Source of the DNA: a bacterium | Lineage (GTDB): Bacteria > Bacillota_I > Bacilli_A > RF39 > UBA660 | Direction of reading: 5' to 3' | NCBI GenBank assembly: GCA_029012525.1 | Contig: JAQXMG010000032.1 | Coordinates: 1 to 8,310 of the forward strand | DNA: 8,310 bases | Part shown: in pieces, positions 1-5,861 of the stretch | Numbering within the stretch: position 1 is the first letter of the stretch | Layout of the letters: each line of letters begins with the position of its first letter | Translations under genes and position numbers: made by a program | The notes under the pieces: generated by a model | The model's input: only the letters and a program-made list of their open reading frames with translations | Told to the model about the DNA's origin: nothing | Database searches by the model: none

Positions 1-1
1 T

Positions 2-340
2 TACAAAAATTATGGCAAAGAATATAACTTATATTCGTATTATCATTATCATAAAAATAAAATTGTCGGTGTTGTCTATGGGTGGTATATGAAAGATTAC
101 TTATTTATTGATATTGTCTATGTCAAAGAAGAATATAGAAAAAAAGGTATTGCTACTTGTATGCTTAAAAATGTAATAAAGGAAATGAAAGAAAATAAAA
201 AGGTTGATTTTATTGGCATTGAATTAGTCAAATATAATGGCAAATATTTACTTGCTGATGTTCTTCGTCGTTTAGGTTTTTTATGTATCATTTATCATTA
301 TATCTTTAATGGTAGATGTATGTATTATTTGGAAATATAG
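2..340 (+). CDS. GNAT-family N-acetyltransferase, 5' end outside the window
   Basis: The reading frame is open from base 2 to the TAG at 338-340, giving 113 visible residues and no start. An internal ATG at 89 exists but lies mid-domain, because in-frame sequence before it (KIVGVVYGW) reads as the beta strand preceding the acetyl-CoA site. The key motif is VKEEYRKKGIATCML, which fits GNAT motif A (R-x-x-G-x-A, binding the acetyl-CoA pyrophosphate), followed by an amphipathic helix rich in Lys and Glu. Near the end, ADVLRRLGF matches the common GNAT ending in which an aliphatic segment precedes a GF turn and a last beta strand. Such enzymes move an acetyl group from acetyl-CoA to an amine on a small molecule, peptide or protein; nothing visible shows which substrate. 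The start codon and upstream partners lie outside the window. The family call is firm, the specific role unknown. Confidence 0.8.
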   Translation, partial: YKNYGKEYNLYSYYHYHKNKIVGVVYGWYMKDYLFIDIVYVKEEYRKKGIATCMLKNVIKEMKENKKVDFIGIELVKYNGKYLLADVLRRLGFLCIIYHYIFNGRCMYYLEI

Positions 341-359
341 ATATTAGATAAAGAAAAAA

Positions 360-378
360 GCAAAATACGAGTATTTGC
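360..378. terminator. Small hairpin after the acetyltransferase gene
   Basis: GCAAAATAC (360-368) can pair with GTATTTGC (371-378) with one bulged A and a very tight loop. On the plus strand the tail is CTTTAATT, a poor terminator for the acetyltransferase. Read on the minus strand the same stem is followed by GCTTTTTTCTTT, a better U-tract, although no minus-strand gene ends here. It may be a weak or relict bidirectional terminator. Confidence 0.35.
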
Positions 379-410
379 CTTTAATTAAAAGAAAAAATGA
401 TTTTTTTATG

Positions 411-427
411 GTTGTAATATACACAAC
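411..427 (+). promoter_or_regulatory. Near-palindromic operator candidate upstream of the rep-like gene
   Basis: GTTGTAATATACACAAC has perfect 5-base inverted arms (GTTGT / ACAAC) around an AT-rich centre, 54 bases before the GTG start. The bases TTGTAA at 412-417 could serve as a -35 box for TATTTT at 436-441 (18-base spacer), so a dimeric regulator bound here would cover the promoter. Autoregulation by the downstream winged-helix protein is possible but inferred. Both promoter boxes are weak. Confidence 0.35.
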
Positions 428-464
428 TAAAAAGTTATTTTAGGTTAGAAAAAAGGCAACTATT

Positions 465-484
465 AAGGGGGTTATCTTATGTGA
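465..484 (+). promoter_or_regulatory. Ribosome binding site with overlapping AUG-UGA start-stop and GUG start
   Basis: AAGGGGG (465-471) is a strong purine-rich ribosome binding site. Seven bases after it comes ATG (479-481), directly followed in frame by TGA (482-484), so that ATG cannot encode a protein. The long frame begins at the overlapping GTG (481-483), 9 bases from the binding site. A one-codon minimal reading frame therefore overlaps the true start; see the findings. Confidence 0.5.
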
Positions 485-1074
485 AAGAAGAAAAAGAAAT
501 ATTAAGAGGAATAACTGATTTTATAACGGGCGAAGTTATACCTATTTATGAGGGCGACAAAGTAAGTATAACAAGACGCGAAACGATAGACTATTTAAAA
601 AACACGATAGAAATAAATAAAAACAAAGAATTCACTAAGGTTTTTGATATACCTTTTAGAACTTTTCCTCAATTAAAATTAAAAAGTAATGAATACGATA
701 TTTTAATGGTTATGATTTCTTGTCTTGGTTGGGGTTATAATTATAGTGGCTATGTTGTAAAAACACAAAATCGAAAGCCTTATGGTTTTATGAACGGCGA
801 AGATATAAGAAAATATACTAATTGCGATAAACCGACTTTTTCAAAAGCAATTAAAAGATTAGAAAAAAAAGAAATAATTAAAATAGAAAACGCAAAAGTT
901 GGACGAGGAAATAATTTTATTATAAACCCTTTCATAATAACGCACGATAAAAGAGTGCCAATTAGAATATTTAAAATGTTTGAAAATAGCATTTTTAATT
1001 ATACAAAACAAACCTCTCAATTAAGTAGTAGCGAAATACACGATAAAATAAGAGAGGAAAAAGACACAAATTAA
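481..1074 (+). CDS. Winged-helix DNA-binding protein, RepL-like replication initiator candidate
   Basis: The gene encodes 197 residues from a GTG start. After a charged N-terminus containing TDFITGEVIPI (about 12-22), similar in style to the opening of Bacillota plasmid RepL proteins, there is a helical segment (68-82), then NGEDIRKYTNCDKPTFSKAI (105-124) and KRLEKKEIIKI (125-135). This reads as a helix-turn-helix with its recognition helix around 117-128. A basic hairpin (VGRGNNFIINP, 140-150) makes the wing, and the FIINPFI ending resembles the 'xxNP' close of RepL-type winged helices. RepL proteins start rolling-circle or theta replication of small plasmids; phage and integrated-element regulators share the fold. 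The C-terminal 35 residues look disordered. The gene is CpG-rich (19 CpG in 594 bases) unlike ligA, which suggests acquisition by transfer. No relaxase, recombinase or origin is visible nearby. DNA binding is probable; the replication role is only a candidate. Confidence 0.5.
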   Translation: MKEEKEILRGITDFITGEVIPIYEGDKVSITRRETIDYLKNTIEINKNKEFTKVFDIPFRTFPQLKLKSNEYDILMVMISCLGWGYNYSGYVVKTQNRKPYGFMNGEDIRKYTNCDKPTFSKAIKRLEKKEIIKIENAKVGRGNNFIINPFIITHDKRVPIRIFKMFENSIFNYTKQTSQLSSSEIHDKIREEKDTN

Positions 1075-1107
1075 AAAGATAGCAATTATTCGCTATCTTA
1101 TTTTTTA
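1075..1107. terminator. Bidirectional terminator between convergent genes
   Basis: AAGATAGC (1076-1083) pairs perfectly with GCTATCTT (1092-1099) across an 8-base loop, followed by ATTTTTTA. On the minus strand the stem is followed by TTTTTAA. It therefore serves both the rep-like gene and the convergent small gene, whose stop codon (1098-1100) lies at the base of the stem. Confidence 0.85.
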
Positions 1108-1343
1108 CTATTAAAATAACTACGCATTATTTGTGTTTCAATAGGTTTTTGTTCTTGAAACTCTTTTCTAAATTGTTTGAATAATTTTTTATATTCTTTT
1201 TCTAAAAGTTTTCTATCTTTTGGCGATAGTTCGCTTTCCTCTAACATTTGCTTTATATATAGCATATCAAGTAATAGTTCTTTTGTTTCGTTAGTTATTT
1301 TAAAACTTAAATCTTTAAACATTTCTAATTCTTTTTCGTTCAT
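1098..1343 (-). CDS. Small charged helical protein of unknown function
   Basis: The gene encodes 81 residues from the ATG at 1341-1343, which sits 8 bases after AGGAG (read on the minus strand). A longer frame opening at a TTG at 1359-1361 runs through that binding site, so the ATG is preferred. The protein is rich in Lys, Glu and Leu, with no cysteine, no membrane segment and no signal peptide. Its heptad-like stretches (about 3-37 and 42-64) suggest two helices separated by a SPKD turn, a helical hairpin or coiled coil. I recognise no family. It has its own extended -10 promoter and converges on the RepL-like gene with a shared terminator. It also carries more CpG than ligA (5 in 246 bases), so the two probably arrived together. 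An accessory or regulatory partner of the rep-like protein is a guess from position alone. Confidence 0.65.
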   Translation of the reverse strand: MNEKELEMFKDLSFKITNETKELLLDMLYIKQMLEESELSPKDRKLLEKEYKKLFKQFRKEFQEQKPIETQIMRSYFNSKK

Positions 1344-1390
1344 TTTTTTAACTCCTCTCAAAATATGTATATATAAAGTGTTTCATTAGT

Positions 1391-1399
1391 ATTATATCA
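1391..1399 (-). promoter_or_regulatory. Extended -10 promoter for the small helical gene
   Basis: On the minus strand the bases read TGATATAAT, a perfect extended -10 (TGn plus TATAAT), about 50 bases before the ATG. No good -35 box is present at 17 bases. Instead, the region upstream (plus-strand 1415-1433) holds three close copies of AAAGTG/AAAGTA (minus-strand reading), which could bind a regulator. Confidence 0.6.
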
Positions 1400-1414
1400 T
1401 TGTTTTTCATTGAT

Positions 1415-1433
1415 TACTTTACACTTTCACTTT
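1415..1433. repeat. Three short direct repeats upstream of the minus-strand promoter
   Basis: TACTTT (1415-1420), CACTTT (1422-1427) and CACTTT (1428-1433) are near-identical hexamers spaced 6 to 7 bases apart, covering the -35 position of the extended -10 promoter. They may be an operator or a short iteron-like set belonging to the rep-like segment. With so few copies, chance in AT-rich DNA cannot be excluded. Confidence 0.35.
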
Positions 1434-1444
1434 TGAGGGCATGA

Positions 1445-2119
1445 ACAGGGCCAACAGGGCCAACGGGACCATCTGAAACTTTGGCTATTGGTACAACTAC
1501 AACAGGAGATGCTGGAACCGATGCAATTGTTACAGATAGTGGAGGCAGTCCAAATCATGTTTTTGACTTTGTGATTCCAAGAGGTTTTGATGGAGAAGAT
1601 GGAGTAACAGGACCAACAGGACCAACAGGTAGTTGTGAGTGTAAATGCAAATCTGTTGGGGAACTTGTTAAAAATGGTGGTATGGAAATTAGAAGCGATA
1701 ATAAACCTTCAAATTGGGTTTTTACTAATCCAGAAGGAATAACATCGTTAAATAGTCAAGGAAGAGTTCATTCGGGTTTTTGGGCAGTAAATATAGGAGA
1801 TGAATCAGCTATAGAACAAACAATTCCAGTAACAAGTAATGGTTGTTTCTATCAATTATCATTTTTTGCTAGGGGTGAAGGAAGTCTGGTTGGGTTAACT
1901 GCTAATGTTATATTTGAAACTACAACTGGACCAGTAAGTGGTGGAATAATTACCATAAGACAACAAGATATTACAAATTCAAATAGAGACTTTGCATTTT
2001 ATCAATTAATTACTTCAGAATCACCTGCTAATACAACTGCAATTACAATCAAATTCTTAGTTAATTCTGATGGAAATCAATCATTAGATTTAGATGATGT
2101 TTCTTTAAAAATAGCATAA
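1445..2119 (+). pseudogene. 5'-truncated collagen-like surface glycoprotein gene
   Basis: The frame is open from 1445 (just after a TGA at 1442-1444) to the TAA at 2117-2119 and begins abruptly inside collagen-type repeats (TGPTGPTGPSETLAIG). Next comes a module, TTTTGDAGTDAIV to FVIPRG, typical of Bacillota collagen-like and exosporium-type proteins, then a second short GPT tract (about 1613-1629). A CECKCK segment follows, which may crosslink, and then about 150 residues of beta-rich domain (LVKNGGME to LDLDDVSL) resembling the jelly-roll, carbohydrate-binding-like domains found at the C-termini of such proteins. No signal or anchor, start codon with a ribosome binding site, or plus-strand promoter is visible; the only in-frame candidate, TTG at 1481, has no Shine-Dalgarno. 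The N-terminal part was evidently lost or lies elsewhere. A silent recombination cassette or an assembly join within repeats are alternatives. The downstream terminator is intact. Confidence 0.7.
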
Positions 2120-2148
2120 CCTGGGTAAGTAAAACCTTCTAATAAAAC

Positions 2149-2183
2149 AAAAAAGTCAGATAATAGAAATTCTGACTTTTTTT
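2149..2183 (+). terminator. Strong intrinsic terminator of the collagen-like gene
   Basis: A-rich bases and GTCAGA (arm 2151-2160) pair perfectly with TCTGACTTTT (2171-2180) over a 10-base loop, followed by more T. The matching A-run on the left makes it potentially active in both directions. It separates the collagen-like remnant from the ligA promoter. Confidence 0.9.
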
Positions 2184-2194
2184 AGTACTTTTTC

Positions 2195-2223
2195 TTGTTT
2201 CTAATATAAATTTATCCTATAAT
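2195..2223 (+). promoter_or_regulatory. Housekeeping sigma promoter for ligA
   Basis: TTGTTT (2195-2200) and a perfect TATAAT (2218-2223) are separated by exactly 17 bases, the optimum for the main vegetative sigma factor. The ribosome binding site AGGAG (2232-2236) lies 10 bases before the ligA ATG, so the leader is very short. Nothing suggests further control. Confidence 0.85.
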
Positions 2224-2246
2224 ATATTTATAGGAGATAAAAAATT

Positions 2247-4253
2247 ATGGATGACAAAACAAGAATTAATTATTTAGTTGATACATTAAATCGCTATAAC
2301 TATGAATATTATATTTTAGATAATCCAACAGTTGATGATTTTGAATATGATAGATTAATGCAGGAACTTATTACTTTGGAAAAAAAATATCCAGATTTGA
2401 AAAGGAAAGATTCTCCAACTGAAAGAGTAGGGTCAACTGTTATATCAGAGTTTGTTAAAGTAGTACATAAAATACCTATGTTATCACTTGGTAATGTATT
2501 TAATGAAGATGAAATAGTAAAATTTGATGAAAAAATAAAAAAAGAAGGATTTAATCCAACTTATGTTGTAGAACTAAAAATAGATGGATTAGCAATTAGT
2601 TTAACTTATGAAAAAGGAGTACTTGTAAGGGGTGTAACAAGAGGTGATGGAACAACTGGTGAAGACATTACTCATAATGTTAAAACTATAAATGATATTC
2701 CTTTAAAACTAAATAAAGATACTGATATTGAAGTAAGAGGGGAAATATATATTAAAAAAAGCGAATTAGAAAGAGTTAATAATGAACGAAAGAAAGAAGG
2801 ACTTAGTTTATTTCAAAATTGTAGAAATTTAGCTAGTGGTAGTGTTCGACAACTTGATTCGAGTGTTGCTAAAAAAAGAAAGTTAAATAATTTTATTTAC
2901 CATTTACCTAATCCTAAAGATTATGGCATTTATAGACATCAAGATGCTTTAGAATTTATGGATAGCTTAGGATTTAAGGTTAATAAAGAAAGAAAAATAT
3001 GTAAAAATGTCAATGAAGTAATATCATTTATTAATGAAATTTCTAAGAAAAGAAGTTCCTTATCTTATGATATTGATGGAATGGTTATAAAAGTAGATAA
3101 TATTTTAATGCAAGAAGCCCTTGGTTATACTGCAAAAAGTCCAAAATGGGCAACAGCTTATAAATTTCCACCAGAAGAAGTTGTTACAAAGTTAAAGGAC
3201 ATTAAATTTACTGTAGGAAGAACCGGAAAAATAACTCCAAATGCGATTCTTGAGCCAGTTCGTGTTGCAGGATCTACTATATCAAGAGCAACACTTAATA
3301 ATGAAGATTTTATTAAAGATAAAGATATAAGAGTAGGAGATTATGTTATCCTTAGAAAAGCAGGTGATGTTATACCAGAAGTTGTGGGAGTAAAACTTGA
3401 TAAAAGAAATGAGAATTTAGAAAAATTTGCAATGATAAAAAATTGTCCTATATGTGGTGGTCCAATTGTTAGAAAAGAAAATGAATCTCATTATTTTTGT
3501 TTGAATGAGGATTGTAATGCTAGAAATATTGAAAAAATTATTCATTTTTCAAGTAGAAAAGCAATGAATATTGATGGTCTTGGTGAAAGAATTATCGAAG
3601 ATTTTTATAATTTTGGATATATTAAGAACATAACTGATATATATTTATTAAAAGATAGAAGTGAAGAGTTAATGGAGCTTGAAGGTTTTGGTGAAAAATC
3701 AGTTAGTAATTTACTTGAAGCCATTGAAAAATCAAAAGAAAACTCACTTGAAAGATTACTATTTGGTTTAGGAATAAGATATCTTGGCGAGAAAAGTGCC
3801 AAAATTATTGCTAAAATTTATCCTGATATTGAACTTTTAAAAAAGGCATCATTTGATGAACTTGTAAATATATCAGATATAGGAAATGTTATGGCAAAAA
3901 GCATTGTTGATTATTTTAAAAATGATGAAAATATTGAAACTATAGAAAAATTAGAATCATTTGGTGTTAATATGAAATATTTAGGAAAACAAATATCTAA
4001 AAAAGATGCTTTTGCTGATAAAAAATTTGTAATAACTGGAACTTTATCATTTATATCAAGAGATAATTTAAAAGAAAAGATAACTACTTATGGTGGAAAA
4101 ACAATTGATTCAGTTAGCAAAAAAACTGATGTTGTGATAGTTGGTGATAATCCAGGTAGTAAATATGAAAAAGCAAAAACATTAAATCTTGAAATTTGGA
4201 ATGAAGAAAAATTAAAAGAAAAATTAATAGAAAGTGGTGAGAAATATGAATAA
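2247..4253 (+). CDS. ligA: NAD-dependent DNA ligase LigA
   Basis: This enzyme seals nicks in double-stranded DNA during replication and repair, using NAD as the AMP donor. The 668 residues match the usual bacterial length. Domain Ia (1-60) carries YYILDNPTVDDFEYDRL, which binds the NMN half of NAD. The adenylation domain contains the catalytic lysine in the KIDG motif (K111), with later motifs such as RGDG (132-135), VRGEIY (163-168) and DGMVIKV (277-283). The OB fold follows (about 318-390, GRTGKITPNA). The zinc site is C400, C403, C418 and C423. Helix-hairpin-helix repeats span about 430-580 (GLGERI, LEGFGEKS, GLGIRYLGEKS, DIGNVMAKS), and the C-terminal BRCT domain lies at 588-665 (FVITGTL to WNEEKL). 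All key residues are present. A strong promoter lies directly upstream. The usual Bacillota neighbour pcrA does not appear in the window; a pilin-like gene overlaps the 3' end. Confidence 0.98.
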   Translation: MDDKTRINYLVDTLNRYNYEYYILDNPTVDDFEYDRLMQELITLEKKYPDLKRKDSPTERVGSTVISEFVKVVHKIPMLSLGNVFNEDEIVKFDEKIKKEGFNPTYVVELKIDGLAISLTYEKGVLVRGVTRGDGTTGEDITHNVKTINDIPLKLNKDTDIEVRGEIYIKKSELERVNNERKKEGLSLFQNCRNLASGSVRQLDSSVAKKRKLNNFIYHLPNPKDYGIYRHQDALEFMDSLGFKVNKERKICKNVNEVISFINEISKKRSSLSYDIDGMVIKVDNILMQEALGYTAKSPKWATAYKFPPEEVVTKLKDIKFTVGRTGKITPNAILEPVRVAGSTISRATLNNEDFIKDKDIRVGDYVILRKAGDVIPEVVGVKLDKRNENLEKFAMIKNCPICGGPIVRKENESHYFCLNEDCNARNIEKIIHFSSRKAMNIDGLGERIIEDFYNFGYIKNITDIYLLKDRSEELMELEGFGEKSVSNLLEAIEKSKENSLERLLFGLGIRYLGEKSAKIIAKIYPDIELLKKASFDELVNISDIGNVMAKSIVDYFKNDENIETIEKLESFGVNMKYLGKQISKKDAFADKKFVITGTLSFISRDNLKEKITTYGGKTIDSVSKKTDVVIVGDNPGSKYEKAKTLNLEIWNEEKLKEKLIESGEKYE

Positions 4254-4626
4254 AAAAGGTTTTTCACTTGTTGAAATGCTTTTAGTCTTAGTTTTAATTG
4301 CTATCGTATCAATGATAGTTTTACCAAATATTTCAAAAATGACATCATCTAGTAAAGAAAAGGAGATTGAAGGTTACTTAAAATTATTAGAAGAAAATTT
4401 AAATCTCTATGTAATTGATAAAAAAGAAAGCATTGTATGGAATAATAATCAAACTGAAATAACTTATGATGAGTTGAAAAAAGTTAATCCCGATATCAAG
4501 ATTGATAAATGTGTTGTTGATAAATTATTAATTACAAGAACTGAACAAGAAACGGTATCAGATATAACTTATAAATATAATTATTCTATTTGTATTACTT
4601 GTAATGAACAACAATATTGCAAATAA
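4246..4626 (+). CDS. Type IV pilin-like (pseudopilin) protein
   Basis: The preferred start, ATG at 4246-4248, gives 126 residues beginning MNKKGFSLVEMLLVL. This is a classical class III-type prepilin leader: a short basic leader, cleavage after G5 before F6, and glutamate at position 5 of the mature form (E10), followed by a hydrophobic helix to about residue 27. An upstream GTG at 4234 is unlikely because it would lengthen the leader unusually. The globular part has four cysteines (C89, C116, C119, C125), probably giving two disulfides after export. The gene overlaps ligA by 8 bases; the GGTGA just before (4236-4240) is a weak ribosome binding site inside ligA, so translational coupling is likely. 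Such proteins are built into pili or competence pseudopili by a prepilin peptidase, an assembly ATPase and a membrane platform, none of which is encoded here. Its role is therefore open: competence, adhesion or a stray minor pilin. Confidence 0.85.
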   Translation: MNKKGFSLVEMLLVLVLIAIVSMIVLPNISKMTSSSKEKEIEGYLKLLEENLNLYVIDKKESIVWNNNQTEITYDELKKVNPDIKIDKCVVDKLLITRTEQETVSDITYKYNYSICITCNEQQYCK

Positions 4627-4647
4627 AAAAGCCTTATGGCTTTTTTT
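4625..4647. terminator. Bidirectional terminator between the ligA-pilin unit and prsA
   Basis: AAAAAAGCC (4625-4633), loop TTAT, GGCTTTTTTT (4638-4647): A and T runs flank a short GC stem, so it works in both directions. The prsA stop codon (4646-4648) lies at the end of its T-run and the pilin stop codon (4624-4626) touches its first base. Confidence 0.9.
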
Positions 4648-5623
4648 ATTTACTAGATTTTAATTGTTTCATATAGTCGTTATAAGCGTCTTTTAAGAAT
4701 GAATCTTCAATTTTTAAATCTGCTTCTTTTCTTATGTTTTCTAAAGCTTTATAATATAGAGTAGAATCCTTAGTTAATTTTTCTTCAACTAATTTATTAA
4801 GTATTTCTGCTTTTACATCTTCTAATTTTGGTTTTTCTTTTTCATCAGTTTTATAAATAATATGATAACCATATTTTGTTTCTACTGGTGTTGTTGTATA
4901 ACTTCCTTTTTTTAGTGCAAATGCTGCTTTTTCAAATGATTCTTCCATTTCTCCTGTGTTAAACCAACCTAAATCTCCACCATTTTCATTATTTGATTTA
5001 TCATCAGAATATTCTTTAGCAAGAGTATCAAATTTTTTTCCATTTTTTAGTTTATTAATAACTTCTTTAGCAGTTTTTAAAGCTTTAGCTTTAGCTTGTT
5101 CAATTTCTTCAGAAGTCATTCCTGTTAAAGTTTCTGGTTCAATTAAAATATGTTTTACTCTAATATCTCCATAAATATTTTCTTCGTAATATTTATTAAT
5201 TTCCTTTTCCTTAATTGTAGATTTTATGTAATCTTTAACAGCCAAATCTCTTCTGTAGTTTAATACTAGATATTCTTCAACAGCTTCTTCATTTTTAAAA
5301 CCATAATAATTAATATATGTTTCAAATGTCATACCATTACTTGTTGCTGCACTTTTAATTTGTTTAATTTGTTCTTTAATGTATTCTTTTTCGTCTTCAG
5401 TTTCTTCATATTTTTCATTTAGAATAAGCTTATCGATTAAATCAATTAATACATTATTACCATAGGTTGTTTTTAATTTTTCATATAAATCTTCTGCAGA
5501 AATACTTCCTTTATTTGTTGTAGCAACGGCTTCTTGTCCATTTTCAAGTACAGGTACTTTTCCACATCCAACAAGAGAAAATGCTATAACAGGTATGATT
5601 AATAATTTTGTTAGTTTTTTCAT
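4646..5623 (-). CDS. prsA: PrsA-type foldase lipoprotein (parvulin peptidyl-prolyl isomerase)
   Basis: The gene encodes 325 residues, slightly longer than typical PrsA. The N-terminus MKKLTKLLIIPVIAFSLVGC is a lipoprotein signal with lipobox LVGC; C20 would be lipidated and anchor the protein on the outer face of the membrane. Residues 30-150 form the helical SurA-like chaperone part. The parvulin (PPIC) domain spans about 153-258, with VKHILIEPE (H158), the GGDLGWF turn (215-221), GEMEESFEKAAFAL and YGYHIIY (H254), so both conserved histidines of the active-site core are present. The last 60 residues are helical and complete the chaperone cradle. PrsA helps secreted proteins fold after Sec export and is often essential for wall enzymes. 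The start is supported by AAAGGAG 12 bases upstream, a rather long spacing. The gene forms a single-gene unit with its own promoter. Confidence 0.93.
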   Translation of the reverse strand: MKKLTKLLIIPVIAFSLVGCGKVPVLENGQEAVATTNKGSISAEDLYEKLKTTYGNNVLIDLIDKLILNEKYEETEDEKEYIKEQIKQIKSAATSNGMTFETYINYYGFKNEEAVEEYLVLNYRRDLAVKDYIKSTIKEKEINKYYEENIYGDIRVKHILIEPETLTGMTSEEIEQAKAKALKTAKEVINKLKNGKKFDTLAKEYSDDKSNNENGGDLGWFNTGEMEESFEKAAFALKKGSYTTTPVETKYGYHIIYKTDEKEKPKLEDVKAEILNKLVEEKLTKDSTLYYKALENIRKEADLKIEDSFLKDAYNDYMKQLKSSK

Positions 5624-5659
5624 TACAATATTTTTCTCCTTTCAAAAAACTATAATATT

Positions 5660-5688
5660 ATCATAACAAAAGCATGTTAAAAAATCAA
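5660..5688 (-). promoter_or_regulatory. Housekeeping sigma promoter for prsA
   Basis: On the minus strand TTGATT (plus-strand positions 5683-5688) and TATGAT (5660-5665) are separated by exactly 17 bases, about 37 bases ahead of the prsA start. Both boxes are one or two bases from consensus. The alternative -10 boxes just downstream (TATTAT) lack a spaced -35. Confidence 0.7.
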
Positions 5689-5706
5689 TAAATTAGACAA
5701 TTATAT

Positions 5707-5735
5707 ACACAAATTTTAAGGTTTACCATAAAATA
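5707..5735 (+). promoter_or_regulatory. Candidate mother-cell sporulation promoter (sigma-E or sigma-K type)
   Basis: ACAC (5707-5710), a 16-base spacer and CATAAAATA (5727-5735) resemble the sigma-K pattern (AC-type -35, CATAnnnTA -10), with sigma-E also possible. No well-spaced TTGACA/TATAAT pair lies before the small genes. The first start codon is 32 bases downstream. This fits the spore-type character of the peptides, but short motifs occur by chance in AT-rich DNA. Confidence 0.45.
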
Positions 5736-5766
5736 TTTTAGAATAAGAAAAAAGGAGGAATGAATT

Positions 5767-5844
5767 ATGAACTGCGTTTCATCATCTGCAATTGTTTTAG
5801 TTTTATTTATTTTACTAATTATTATACTTGGAGCTTGGATTTAA
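5767..5844 (+). CDS. YjcZ-family-like tiny sporulation membrane peptide
   Basis: This gene of 25 codons is too short for most gene callers. GGAGG (5754-5758) sits 8 bases before the ATG, a near-ideal ribosome binding site. The product begins MNCVSSS and continues as one hydrophobic span (AIVLVLFILLIIILGAWI). The pattern V-L-F-I-L-L-I-I-x-x-G-A is the hallmark of the tiny transmembrane YjcZ family seen in spore-forming Bacillota, whose members are made during sporulation and have no established biochemical role; the usual Gly/Tyr-rich N-terminus is replaced here by a short Cys/Ser stretch. It would lie in a membrane, possibly a spore membrane. A second small gene follows after 17 bases, so the two are probably co-transcribed and share the terminator after 5990. 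The coding call is strong from the binding site; the family rests on pattern recognition. Confidence 0.75.
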   Translation: MNCVSSSAIVLVLFILLIIILGAWI

Positions 5845-5861
5845 TTTAGGAGGTGAAGATT

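Noticed and set aside
780..992. 70-codon open frame on the minus strand
   Set aside because: It lies wholly within the rep-like gene, opposite strand, with no ribosome binding site; the hydrophobic product is the expected mirror of AAA/ATA-rich coding.
1177..1389. 70-codon plus-strand frame over the small helical gene
   Set aside because: Antisense to a gene with its own promoter and binding site; the Ser/Phe-rich product is a mirror of Lys/Glu-rich coding.
1441..1476. ATG at 1441 as the start of the collagen-like protein
   Set aside because: Its frame (N-R-A-N-R-A) is shifted from the Gly-Pro-Thr frame and ends at a TGA after 11 codons, and the GAGGG before it is too close.
1610..1632. GPT repeats as a CRISPR or tandem-repeat array
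   Set aside because: Only about three codon triplets recur, in frame with collagen-type coding; no spacers are present.
3605..3802. 65-codon minus-strand frame inside ligA
   Set aside because: It opposes the helix-hairpin-helix region of an intact ligase and has no start signals.
4234..4245. GTG at 4234 as the pilin start
   Set aside because: The ATG at 4246 gives the canonical short basic prepilin leader before G5/F6, and the GTG would overlap the likely ribosome binding site.
4956..5174. 72-codon plus-strand frame inside prsA
   Set aside because: It is antisense to the conserved parvulin domain.
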